From Excoecaria cochinchinensis (lineage: Eukaryota; Streptophyta; Magnoliopsida; Malpighiales; Euphorbiaceae), in the NCBI GenBank assembly GCA_947683425.1, contig CANTUQ010000004.1:31697001-31761000 (forward strand): 64,000 nt of DNA. Direction: 5' to 3'. The notes beneath the pieces were generated by a model. That model made no database searches. It saw only the letters and a list, made by a program, of their open reading frames with translations, and was not told the origin of the DNA. The translations under genes and the position numbers were made by a program. This document shows positions 35,265 to 45,953 of this stretch, piece by piece. Position 1 is the first letter of the stretch, and the number at the start of each line of letters is the position of its first letter.

Positions 35265-36010
35265 AAGAGAGCAACCCGCACTTTATAAGCTTCGGGATTC
35301 GGCTCGGTGCAGTTCTAGAAGAACAACTCCGCTCAGAAGAGCAGCTCAGAAGAACAACTTCGTTCAGAAGAGCAGTCCAGAAGGATATCTCACACTTTGT
35401 AAGCCTCGGCTCGGTGCAGTTCTAAAAGAATAACTCCACTCAGAAGAGCAGCTCAGAAGAGCAACCTACACTTTGTAAGCTTCGGCTCGGTGCAGTTCTA
35501 GAAGAACAACTTCGCTCAGAAGAGCAGTCCAGAAGGACACCCTGCTCAGAAGAGCAGTCCAGAAGGACACCCAGTTCAGAAGAACATCCCGCTCAGAAGA
35601 GCAGTCCAGAAGGACACCCAGTTCAGAAGAACGCCCCGCTCAGAAGAGCAGTCCAGAATGACACCCAGTTCAGAAGAATGCCCCGCTCAGAAGAGCAGTC
35701 CAGAAGGACATCCAATTCAGAAGAACGCCCCGCTCAGAAGAGCAGTCCAGAAGGACACCCAGTTCAGAAGAACGCCTAGCTCAGAAGAGCAGTCCAAAAG
35801 GACACCCAGTTCAGAAGAACGCCCGGCTCAGAAGAGCAGTTCTAGAAGAATAACCCCGCTCAGAAGAGCAGTTCTAGAAGAATAACCCCGCTCAGAAGAG
35901 CAGTTCTAGAAGAACAACCCCGCTCAGAAGAGCAGTTTATCCAGTTTAAAAGAACAACTCCCGCTCATAAGAGCAGTTCAGAAGAACAATAATCCCGCTC
36001 AGAAGAGTAA
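35265..36010 (+). repeat. 3' UTR tandem array of element D built from AGAA-loop mini-hairpins
   Basis: About six copies of a 47-bp unit (35516-35830), flanked by shorter variants of about 32 bp (35830-35960) and irregular copies (35265-35515). Within the 47-bp unit three inverted repeats follow one another, for example GCTC-AGAA-GAGC (35544-35555), GTCC-AGAA-GGAC (35557-35568) and GTTC-AGAA-GAAC (35574-35585). Tandem arrays upstream of the PPT are a known feature of Tat/Ogre 3' UTRs and a proposed source of satellites. Open frames through the array encode only repetitive Glu/Ser/Arg peptides. Confidence 0.85.
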
Positions 36011-36141
36011 TCGTCGACTCGACGTATCGCCACTTCCCCGATAAGAAGGTAAGGTCTCCGCCTCCGCCTCAGGTATGTAATCCTCTCTCTATTCCTTCCT
36101 TGAATTTTGCCTCACCTAGGTGTCTAAATACTAGCTTCTCC

Positions 36142-36156
36142 AAAATAGGGGGCAAC
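36142..36156 (+). promoter_or_regulatory. Element D polypurine tract
   Basis: AAAATAGGGGGGCAAC lies directly before the 3' LTR. The mirror-oriented element G2 has the same GGGGGCAAC ending at 56813-56831, which supports the LTR boundary. Confidence 0.75.
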
Positions 36157-37206
36157 TATAGACACCGGGTCCCGAGTCGGGTTTAATACATAAAAAAAAG
36201 GGCATTTGACTCCTTGATAATTTCCTCTAAAAAATATATATGTATGTATGTATGATTAAAAATTAATTATTTAATATTATTAGTTAATTAATTAGTTAAT
36301 ACTATTAGGTAATTAAAATGTTTGTAAAATTAAGTATTATTAGTTAATTTACAAATTAGTATTGTAGTATAATTAAAATTGAAAAAAGAAAATAAATATA
36401 GGATAATTTAAGTAGATTAGTTAAATTAAATATGTAGGGTTTAATTAGTAGTGTTTAATTAATTAATATGTGTGTTTGTGTAAATTAATTAATTTAAATT
36501 AATTAAATTAAGAAAAGTAAAAAGAGGAGGGAATTATTGGACGGGAGTTAGTGACCTAACCAACCTAAAATGGTAGGAATAAAAAGAGAAAGAAGACCAA
36601 GAGAGAGAGGGCTCGGCTGGAAAAAGAAAAGAAAGTGAAAGAAAAAGAAAGAAAAGAGGAGAGAGCAAGAATAGGTCGGCTGAGCAAAGACCAAGAAGAA
36701 AGAAAGAAATAGAAAGGAAAAGAGAGCAAGAAAAAGAAAATAAAAGAGAGAGTAAGAGAGATCAAAGGCCAAGAAAAACCAAAATCAAAGGAAAAGAGAA
36801 GAAATAAGAGGAGGAGGACCAGCAGCCAACGGGACCAACGAAAAGCACCAGACGCCGGAAAAAGGAAGAAAAAAAAAGAAGAAAAAGGAGAGGAGGTGGC
36901 GGGGGCTCCGCCGGCCAACCACCGCCGCACACGGTGGCACGCGCCCCACCGAAAGAACCAGCACGTCCGGACGCTTCCGATGACGGCCGCCGTCCCTCCG
37001 TCGGTTGCTGGCAGCGTGGCGCGTGAGGGAGAAGAACTGAGACGTTGGGGTGTGTTTTTCGGCGACGGCGGACCTCCGATCGGCGCGTGACCAGCTCCGG
37101 TGAGCTCCTCGGGCTCCGATCTACCTTCCGGCATGAGTGGTGTCAGCCACAGCCGCTCCGGCAAGCCTCTGGTGACCGGTAAACTTCCTTCCTCCCTTTT
37201 TATTTA

Positions 37207-37240
<34 letters not shown>

Positions 37241-37737
37241 TATTTAAGTTTTGTATTATTATTATTATTATTATATGGTTATTATTAATTAATTGTTATT
37301 TTTATTATTATTATTATATTTATTTATTTATTATTTATTTTTCTATTTTTATATATTATTATTATTGTTATTATTTATTATTATTATTATTAATTGTTAA
37401 TATTATGGTTATTATGATATTATTATTATTGTTGTTCATTTCTTAATATTTGTGTTATTTATTTTATATTGTGCTAATATTATTATTATTGTGATATCAT
37501 TTATGTTATTTTAGTAATTGTTTATATTATTATTGTTATTGCTTGTTTATTATTATTGTTATGTTAATATTAATATTATTAATCAATTTTAATATTATTT
37601 TATGTTTGATGTATTTTATAAATATTATTGTTATTGTTATTTTATTATTATTGTTATTATTATTATTATTATGATTGTGTAATTATTATTATTATTATTA
37701 TTTGGTTAAGGTGATCATTATTATATTGCATTATTGC

Positions 37738-37782
<45 letters not shown>

Positions 37783-38800
37783 CCATTTACATTTTTAATA
37801 CGATCATCGTATGTTTAATTCATGTTATAATTGTTAATATTAGCACATTATTATTATTCCTATTATTGTAATTATTTGTCTTATTATTATCATTATTATT
37901 TTTATTGCATTCGAATATTACAATTGTTATTATATTTTCCATCCATCAATTCTTTTAATTTAATTCATTCAATTATTTATCCAGTTATTTATCTATTTAT
38001 TCATTTGTTCATCGCTTAATTTAATTTAGTCCATTTTTTTTTAATTTTAATTACTTCTCTCAATTTGCTTTATTCAAATTATTTGTTTATTTATTTATCC
38101 AATTATTCATTACTAACTAATATTATTTTCTCGTCATGACTATAACCGCGAGTATCACGTGGCCTGTCCAAGAAGCACGGTCGAGGCGAGTATATTAGGT
38201 TTTATTTATTATTTATTATTTGAAAATTTGTAATTATTTTATTTATTTTATTCATTTGTGGTCTATAATAATAAATGATTTTTCGACCGCGCTTAAAAAG
38301 AACCGCCACACAAATGTTTTATACTAAATGAAATTTGTTAATAAAACTGGATCAATGTCCTGGTTTTCATCCCAAAGCAAAGGTTTAAATTGATTTGAGA
38401 ACTCAAAACTTTTCATAAAATAAGTAATTGGGAACCAATGTTCCCGCCTAAATGAATAGCTCGATTTATGTACGTATTTTTATCATTCTTTTATGATTTA
38501 TATTTATTTTTATTTTTGGATAACTGTAAATATATTTTATCTATCGTTTTATTTATTGTTTTTTACGTGCTTGTAATGCGCTTTTATTTATCGCATAACT
38601 CGTGTGGGGAGAGAGATAAAATAATTGACCCCAAAAATCCATGCACATAATATTAATCAAGAGTATGAATAAGAGTGAGGTCCCGAACCTTCTCTGGTTT
38701 TGGGCCTCATAAGGTTAGAATTACTTTCCCGATGTTTTATCGGGTGGTGACTCCATAATCCTGCCTTATGGTAGTTCGATAGATGGTGAGATCGTCTACA
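36157..38800 (+). repeat. Element D 3' LTR
   Basis: 2644 bp without the hAT insertion; the first dinucleotide is TA instead of TG. It repeats the GA-rich and GC-rich leader (36590-37185), the ATT microsatellites (37200-37790), the CAAT-loop hairpins (38349-38360 and 38430-38445) and the perfect hairpin CCCGAT-GTTTT-ATCGGG (38728-38744). It ends GTCTACA before the TSD GCATG. Confidence 0.85.
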
Positions 38801-39377
38801 GCATGCCTATAGGGTCTTATGCTGCAGCCTATGTGTTTGGACCTCGTTTTGCATCCCTATGCATTTCGGGTCCTAATATATCCCTATGTGTTTATGGATC
38901 TTGCTTAGATGCCTATGCGTATGGAATTTGAACATGAAACTGTACCTTTAGATACCTATGCATTATAACCCGTTATCCACCACTTTGTAATTTAGGCAAC
39001 TTTGATTTGAGAAAGAAATAACAGATATGATGTTATGTAGGTGAACATGCGAATATCTGTAGACGTGAACAGTGCCCCTAAACTTTATGTTGATGTTTAA
39101 TTATGTATTTACTATTTTTATTGCTTTTACTGTTATATCTATACAACATATGCCTGTGTATGCAGTGATGACCACTGTGAGTGGTTGTCCATTTCATGCT
39201 TTTCCCCACTAAGCCATTGTACTTCGCACCGGGTATTTATCCATGCAGGTGTAAAAGATCATTAATTTTTGAAGGAAAGTCCTGCATTCTCCATTGCCAG
39301 CATAGTAGGGCAAGCTTTTGTGTAGGTTTCTTTTGGATTGTAAATTTGCTATTTTTGGGTTGTTGTAGTATGTGTAG
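38801..39377 (+). repeat. Tekay-type LTR C, third part
   Basis: LTR C resumes with GCATGCCTATAGGG, completing the palindrome split by element D. It then has a decayed mini-hairpin array (38850-38960), TTATCCACCAC, GATGACCACTGTGAGTGGTTG and a degraded CTAAGC stem-loop (39209-39226). The expected LTR end is missing, because a Tat/Ogre-like LTR begins at 39378. Confidence 0.7.
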
Positions 39378-41373
39378 TGTAGACATTGGGTCCCGAGCCA
39401 GCCTAGATCAGGATTACCCATTGATGAAATTAATATTTGTTCATAGGAAAAAAGGTTGGAAGTGATGGTTGTCCTTGCCAAGTTCCTATTTTAAAATTTG
39501 AAAAAAAAAATTCGGAGTGTCGGCAATGTGCACGCGCCTAGTATCGCTAGCGATGCTAGCACGGGGGCCCCTCGCATGTGTGCCTCACCTCACAAGGCTA
39601 CCCCTCATCGCCAGCAAGCTCCAGCACACCATTTTCGGCCAAAAATTAGGTTTTTTTTTGTAAATTTTGATTTTTAATCCCTTTTTTTTTTAGGAATTTT
39701 CAAGGTTTTTTGATTTTTTTTATAAATTTAAATAAGGAAGAATTTGATTAAAATATAAATTCTTTTCCTAATTTGACTAGGTTTTTCCCTTAGTTAATTT
39801 AAATAGAATTTTTAGAGAGTGAGAAAAAAAAGAAAAAACTTCATCTGTGATTTTTTAGATTTTTGAGGGAAAGAGAAAACGATTTTCTTCTTCTTTTTTT
39901 CATTAGAATTTCAATCTTTGATATAAAAACAGTGTTTAAGAAAGAGAAATCGATTCTCTTATCTTAAAACTAAAGATTGTTCTTTATTTTTTAAATAAGT
40001 TTTTGAGAGTTTTTAAAGATATAAACTCAAATTTTTCTTATTTTTCTCTTTGATTCTTGTGAATCTTGACAAGGAAACGATTCACAATTCATCTTTCCTA
40101 TAATTAATAATTATGAGGGTAAATTTCTGGGTCTCAAATGCATTCTTTTATTGTTCTTTTCTTTACTTTCCACCATTGACGAACACTTTGAAGCTTTGTT
40201 GATATGTGATATTTGGTTTGTTTTTTTATGTTTTAATTTGTATATTTAGATGTTATTTCAAATATCTTGCATGGAAACGTATGAAAATATGTGAAAATAA
40301 ATGAGATAATGCTATTTTGGTTTGAAAATTGGAAGAAAATGTTAACTGGGCAGTTCTCACATTCCTGCCCATGAGGGGCGGGAAGGAGATGAGGGGTCGC
40401 TTGCCCGCCCCTCACCTCTGTTTTGTCCTTTTGTGCCCTTTTAACCTGTTTTGTCTCATTTTCGATGCTTTTTTATTCATATTCGCGTGATGTGTATTTT
40501 TGCATGATTTTAATATTAGTTTTTCCATGTAATATTTATATTTATTATTTTATGTGATTTAATTTATTTTTCAAATTTATTTGCTAATATTAATTTTATT
40601 TTGTTTTATTTTGTCTACAATCCTTGTTTTTTCTTATTTGAGTGCTCTTACAAACAAACAAGGAGATTCAAGAGATCGGAGGCTTCTCTTTTTGGTTTGG
40701 TTCATATTTTTGTTATTTTAGTTATTTTTCTTTACTTTGCCTTTATTTTAGTTTGTGATAAAATTATTTTATTTTATGCGCCTTAAAGAAAATCATAAAT
40801 ATATTTATATTAATGAATTTGATTTTTTCTTTAATAAAATAGGACCAATGTCCTAACTTTTAACCAATAAAATCTCACTTTTAAAAGGAGAGTTAATTTT
40901 CATAAATTGAGATCATTCATCCCGGTTTTCTCAATAATGCCTAAAAATAACTTTTCAATTTTTAAGTGTGCATAAAGGAACCAATGTTCCTATTCTAAAA
41001 AAATGACCCGATTTATGCATGTGATTTATTTATTTAATTTTATATTTTGGAGATTGTATTTTTGTCCTAATTTTCATCTTGTAATTTATTTTTATTTTGT
41101 TTATTTAATGTTTTTATTGCTTTTTTTTGATACTTCATGTACGCTTTAATTAAATTGCATGACGTGTGAGAGAGAGATGGAAATTTAATAATAAAAACCC
41201 ATTTATAATTAACCAAGGCATTAATAAGAGTGAAGTTCCGAAACTTTCTCTGATTTAGGCCCCAGAGGTTAGACGAACGTTTCCAATTTTAAATTAGGTG
41301 GTGACTCCAAAATACCTCCAAGGTGCCTAAAGTTTTTATGGGATTAGATGAGCTTTCCCAATTTTCTATTGGC
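39378..41373 (+). repeat. Tat/Ogre-like LTR G0 (plus orientation, 3'-truncated)
   Basis: It starts TGTAGACATTGGGTCCCGAG with no PPT before it, so this is the outer edge of an insertion into LTR C. It is the same family as the minus-strand LTR at 54340-56812. It has a GAGGGTAAATTT donor-like site near 40116, CAAT-loop hairpins AGGAC-CAAT-GTCCT (40841-40854) and AGGAAC-CAAT-GTTCCT (40976-40991), and GGTGGTGACTCC near 41310. It stops inside its 3' tandem repeat, where a minus-strand copy of the same LTR begins. No interior or PBS follows. Confidence 0.65.
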
Positions 41374-41377
41374 TAGG

Positions 41378-42622
41378 TATAATGCGCGCCGAACCCCGAG
41401 TGGCCCCGAATAACCCGCTTTTAGGATATTCAAGAGAGGTTCATAACTTGGAAATATTACAAGGGCATCTATTTTGTGCAACAAGGAGGTGTTTTGGAGT
41501 CGCCACCCAATAAAATATTGGGAAAGGTCGTCTAGCCTCACTGAGCCTAAGACAGCGCATGTGTATCTATTTTGGGCAATCAGAGATATTTTTGAATCCT
41601 CCTTTCAATAGAACATTGAAAAGATTCATCTAATCTCGTGAAGGCTAAGACAATGCATATACGTCTATTTTGGGTAAGCCAAAGATATTTTGGTGTCTCC
41701 ACCCCAATAGAACATTGGGATGGTTCGTCTAAACTCATGAAGCCTAAGACAATGCAACTTGGGCCTATTTTGGGCAGTAAGAGATATTTTGGAATTTCCT
41801 TTCCAATAAAATATTGGAAAGGTTCATCTAACCTCGTTGAGCCTTAGACTAGAGATGATTTGGGACTTTTCATTTATTCATACCTTGATTAAATTATAAT
41901 TTAGTTTTGAATTTAGAATTTCATTCCTTTTCTAATTTGATTAAATGCAGTAATTAGAGCGCATATCGATCATGTAATAAAAGCGATAAATGAAAGCAAT
42001 ATTAAAATAAGGTAAATGAAAGTTTAATAAATTAAAACAAAACTAGGGGGGAATACAACCCTTCTTGTAAATGAAATGTAAATCATACAGAAAATGAGGT
42101 ATTTATTAAGGATGAGGACATTGGTCCTCGCATGCATACTTATAGAAAATAATTTTAAAGTGACAATTTATTTGGATGGAAAATTAGGACATTGGTCCCA
42201 TTTTATTAGAAAAAATTTCAAGTTAATTAATATAAATATTTTTGTGATTTTTCTTTTAAACGTGCATAAAATAAATAATGTTATTAAAAATTACATGGTA
42301 AAATAAATGAAAAATCCAAATAAAGAAAATAATACAAATAATGAAATGAAAGTTCAAACTAAAACCAGCCTCCTGGATCTCCTCTTGTGCTTGCAGGAAT
42401 GCCCAAGCAAAGAAAATAACTGTTGGAATAAAAAACAAACACAAATAAAATTAATGTTAGTGATGTAATCAAGAAAAACAATTAAACACAAGAAATAATC
42501 AATAATAAATAAAAATAAATGAACAAATGCATTATGAATGACAAATAAAATAAATGGAATGATGAAAGAAATAAAACAACATATTAATAAATTAGTGCAT
42601 AAAAGAAAGAAAATAAACAATA

Positions 42623-42676
<54 letters not shown>

Positions 42677-43262
42677 CAATAAATAAATAACAATAATAAT
42701 GAAAAAAATGATAATAAAAAAATAATGATAAATAAAAGAAGATTGAATAATCACATGAATAAAAAAAAGATAAATGTAAAAAATGTTAAATTTATATCTA
42801 AGATAACATAAAATAAATAAACAAACAATAAATATAAACATCTACATGATAATTAATTAAATATGAACAAAAATGAATAAAAGAAAAATAAAAATGAGGA
42901 ATCGAATCTAAAATGTTTACCCTCAGAATTCGGATTCGATAGAGGGAAAAAATGCGATTGATTTGCTTGCTTTGTTTTGCAAAATTAGAATTATAGATGA
43001 TAAAAATTGGAATTTTATTCCAAGAAATAAATTGCATAAAAAATGATTAAAGAAAATAAAAATTCTCAATAACAAAGAATGAATTTTTTTGTCGAAAGAA
43101 TGATTACAGATTAAAAATTTAATTTTTATTTGAAGAAGAAATAAAAAAAATAATGAAAGAAAAGTGAAAATTCTCAAGAACAAATAATGATTTTCTTTAT
43201 CTCAAGAAAAATAATTGATTAGAAAAAATAAATAAAAATATTCCAATAACAAAAAATCATTT
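41378..43262 (-). repeat. Tat/Ogre-like LTR G1 (minus orientation, truncated)
   Basis: It begins TATAATGCGCGCCGAACCCC, aligning with the TGTAACGCGC start of LTR G2 at 54340. It shares the four-unit tandem repeat (41455-41850), the CAAT-loop hairpins (42114-42129 and 42187-42198), an exon-like block near 42360-42400 and an (AAT)n tract (42621-42670). About 650 bp corresponding to the element-proximal end of LTR G2 are missing near 43215-43262, where 3' UTR sequence follows directly. Confidence 0.65.
41455..41850 (-). repeat. 98-bp tandem repeat in LTR G1, four units
   Basis: Four related units, each with TCTATTTTGGGCA, GAGATATTTTGGAGTC and GAGCCTAAGACA. Each holds one inverted repeat whose stem differs: CCCAATA-AAA-TATTGGG (41506-41522), TTTCAAT-AGAAC-ATTGAAA (41603-41621), CCCAAT-AGAAC-ATTGGG (41703-41719), and an 11-bp stem at 41798-41822 (CCTTTCCAATA with its complement). 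The same four-unit repeat is in LTR G2. Confidence 0.8.
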
Positions 43263-43623
43263 TTTGCATGGCGCAAAATTATTGACGAGCTGTAGCGTAC
43301 TTTGCCGTGCCTCGTTTGCAATCATTTTGCTGACCACCATCCAGCTTGCACGGCATGCCCTTGCTAACCCCCATTCGGTCTGCAAGGCGTCGGATCGCTA
43401 CCATTGAGCTGCAGTGTATTCCACCACAACTCAATATATCGCATTTATCTTGTTGGCCACTGTTCGGCCTGCCCAGCACATGCTCGCTAACCCCCATTCG
43501 ATCTGCAAGGCAGATTGTTGTTGTTGAATTGCCGGTGCTCATCTTGAACCTTTTTTCATACAAAGAAAGGCAAAGCAAATATGCAGGGTATAGGAGAGAA
43601 ATGCGTACCTATGGCAATACATA
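43263..43623 (-). other. Tat/Ogre-like 3' UTR fragment next to LTR G1
   Basis: It resembles the tandem-repeat 3' UTR of G2 (56940-57720): repeated GAGCTGTAGCGT, TGGCC and GCTTGCACGG-like words, and the shared tail around AAATGCGTACCTATGG. Element F is inserted at 43624. No coding content. Confidence 0.6.
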
Positions 43624-45941
43624 TGTAACACCCCTTACCTATACATAGGGAGCTTCATTCCTCAAAGAGGAAGAAGGACCCTGATAGATAAGGGTTGTCA
43701 CGCAAAAACCTCAACCAAGCAAATAAAGTTGTAAAACATACATTGAAGCAGTAAAAATAAAATTCTTAAAACAATAGACAAGGGCTGAAAACAAAAGTAT
43801 AATATTATTAATTTACATAATGGTTTTTACATATCCAAAATACAAAGGTGCCGTAGCACAGAAGCCCATATACAAATCTGCTATCAAACCAACTTACAAA
43901 AGTAGGGTTACATCATTACAAAATCATTAAACTAAACATATACAAGAAGTACAATCCTGTACTACAAAATCTCTCTCCTAGTTGTGTTGGCCCTTCTGAA
44001 ACAGATCACCCTGCCCAAAAACTCCAACATCTTTCACACCTGGACGGATGAACCACCCGTGCTAAGCAAATACGCTTAGTGGGGAAAACACAACGAAAAA
44101 TGACCACTCACAGTGGACGTCAAAACAAATCACACACATAAGGCACACTGAACATCAAACTTAAAATAGTTCATCATACAATCATTTATACTGAATTCAA
44201 GTATAACACAAAATTACAATAAACCTGCTTGTTCAAAATAGTGGATAGCGAGTAACGCATAGTCAATCAAAACGCATGGATACCCGAGGGTATCAAAATC
44301 ATTCTTTTCTTTTTGTTTCAAACATTTTCGCATGAAATCTTAAACAAGATTCAAGTTTAAAAGGGATCGCAAGGATCCAAACAAGGACCTGATCAGGGTC
44401 AAGAATGCATACGCATGGCTGCAGCTAACTGAACTCTATAGGCATGCCTATTTATCCACTTATTGATTTTCGCAGGTCAAGCTTAATTCAATTAATTTGC
44501 ATTCATATCATTCTTAAAATTGTCTATTTACAACTAATAAAGCATGACAAGAATGAAAATTAAACATTAAAAGCATGAAAAGAAAACTCACTTTTTGAAA
44601 CTAGGAGGTGTTGCGCTCGCGATAGAGGTGAAGATCTCCCTCAAGTCGCGACAGTCCTCGCGCTTGCGCGGGGACAGAAACACACCTCATTGTTGTGCTC
44701 ACGATAGTGAGCAGCCAGCAGCTTTTGTCCCGCTCGCGACAGGAGACTGTCCAAAATCCGTGCGGCAGCTAAGCGTTCTGTCGCGTTCGCGGCAGCTGAG
44801 CGCTCTGTTGCACTCGCGACATAGAGGTCTCACCGTAGCCGCTCGACAGCGTACATTCAGCTCATGCGAAAGCTACAATTACCGAGCTCTGTTGCGACAT
44901 CATGATACGGTTGGGATTTCCAGCCCTTACGCGAAAACCTACAGAATTCCACTACCAAATTCCACCCAAACCTTCAATTGGCTTCAAAATACAACCACAC
45001 ACAAATAGATCATTCACAACAACTTAAACCACCTAAAACTCAACTTATAAACTAATTATCATCATGAAATCATACAATTTACAAGATCAAATTCCATAAT
45101 TTATCAAACCGGCAATTTCTCATAGAATTTCATACAAACTCATGCTATAACTCAATTCTTCACCAATTATACATCTCAACCCAAAATAATCAATACCCAT
45201 AACAATTAAATACAAATACCCATAATACACCCCATCAATTTCAACCATAACCACAAAACACAAAAATCACACAAAACATATCAAAACCACAAACATTCCC
45301 AAACCTCGAATACTTGAACTCTAATCACGGGCTTCGCTTCCACTTGCGATTTCCTTGCCTTTGGGCTCTCTAGGAGGGATCTCTGAACAAAAACACCCAT
45401 CACAACAAGCTTTAAACTCAAACCCCAAAAATATCCAAATACTCAAATTAACTAAATTAGAAGGAATAAGAAGGTGAGGAAGAACAATAAGCTTTTACTT
45501 ACCTAAATCAACTTAAGATCACCCAAAACTCACCAAAATTACAGCTAGAGGGGAAGGATTACAAGGAAGTAAAGAAGAAAAGAAGAGGAAGAGGAAGAAC
45601 GGGGAAGAAGAAAGAAACGGGAAAAAGGGAAGGGAAAAAGCTGATTCTCTCTCCTCTCTCCACACAAATAAACTCCTCCACTTGCCACATGGTGGTCCCC
45701 CCATTGGAAGAGTACCCCAAGGCACACCCAAAACCCATCCTCTTACCTACACTCAAATCAAACATCATTTATATACACCCTAACCCCCGACACACTCTCA
45801 CACCCAAGCAAACCCCATAAACACATAACACTAAAACTTAAATCATGTATATACACAAAAATAACACATGCCACAATAGAACACACACACAATCACACAT
45901 GTACAAGGCTCAAACTACTAGGGCCAAAACGGGGCATTACA
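43624..45941 (-). repeat. Element F 3' LTR (left in plus coordinates)
   Basis: 2318 bp from TGTAACACCCC to GGGGCATTACA. Landmarks: CTAAGC stem-loop (44062-44079), mini-hairpins including GATACCC-GA-GGGTATC (44279-44294), GCATGCC block near 44450, GTCGCG-type hairpins (44608-44830), predicted intron on the minus strand 45502-45383, and an AG-rich leader (45545-45640). Reading frames such as 44595-45008 only cross the hairpin array. Confidence 0.85.
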
Positions 45942-45953
45942 ATACTCCCCCAC
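45942..45953 (-). promoter_or_regulatory. Element F polypurine tract
   Basis: On the minus strand this reads GTGGGGGAGTAT, directly before the 3' LTR and after the conserved AATTTCGAGGACAAAATTC. Confidence 0.8.

Larger units (their letters stand above)
16915..38800 (+). mobile_element. Element D: 21.9-kb Tat/Ogre-like LTR retrotransposon without gag-pol, carrying nested elements
   Basis: The ends are TGTAGACACCGGG and GTCGTCTACA, flanked by the 5-bp duplication GCATG (16910-16914 and 38801-38805). The two LTRs are about 2.63 kb each once the hAT insertion is removed. The primer site TGGCGACTCCACTGGGGA follows the 5' LTR, and a G-rich PPT precedes the 3' LTR. The large LTRs, this type of primer site and a hypervariable tandem-repeat 3' UTR are known traits of the plant Tat/Ogre group. 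Without the nested Tekay-1 the interior is about 5.4 kb and contains no recognisable gag, protease, RT or integrase. It is therefore a non-autonomous family member or a strongly deleted one. By eye the LTRs differ by roughly 2%, so it is older than Tekay-1. Confidence 0.8.

Noticed and set aside
35207..35885. Repetitive Glu/Arg/Ser reading frames
   Set aside because: They result from translating the 47-bp tandem repeat, whose unit is not a multiple of three. The frame is lost between units.
35516..35960. Possible CRISPR-like array
   Set aside because: Units are contiguous tandem repeats without unique spacers, in a plant retrotransposon 3' UTR.
44595..45008. 137-codon plus-strand frame in the F LTR
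   Set aside because: It crosses the GTCGCG hairpin array. The corresponding frame in the other F LTR (52165-52371) is much shorter and different.
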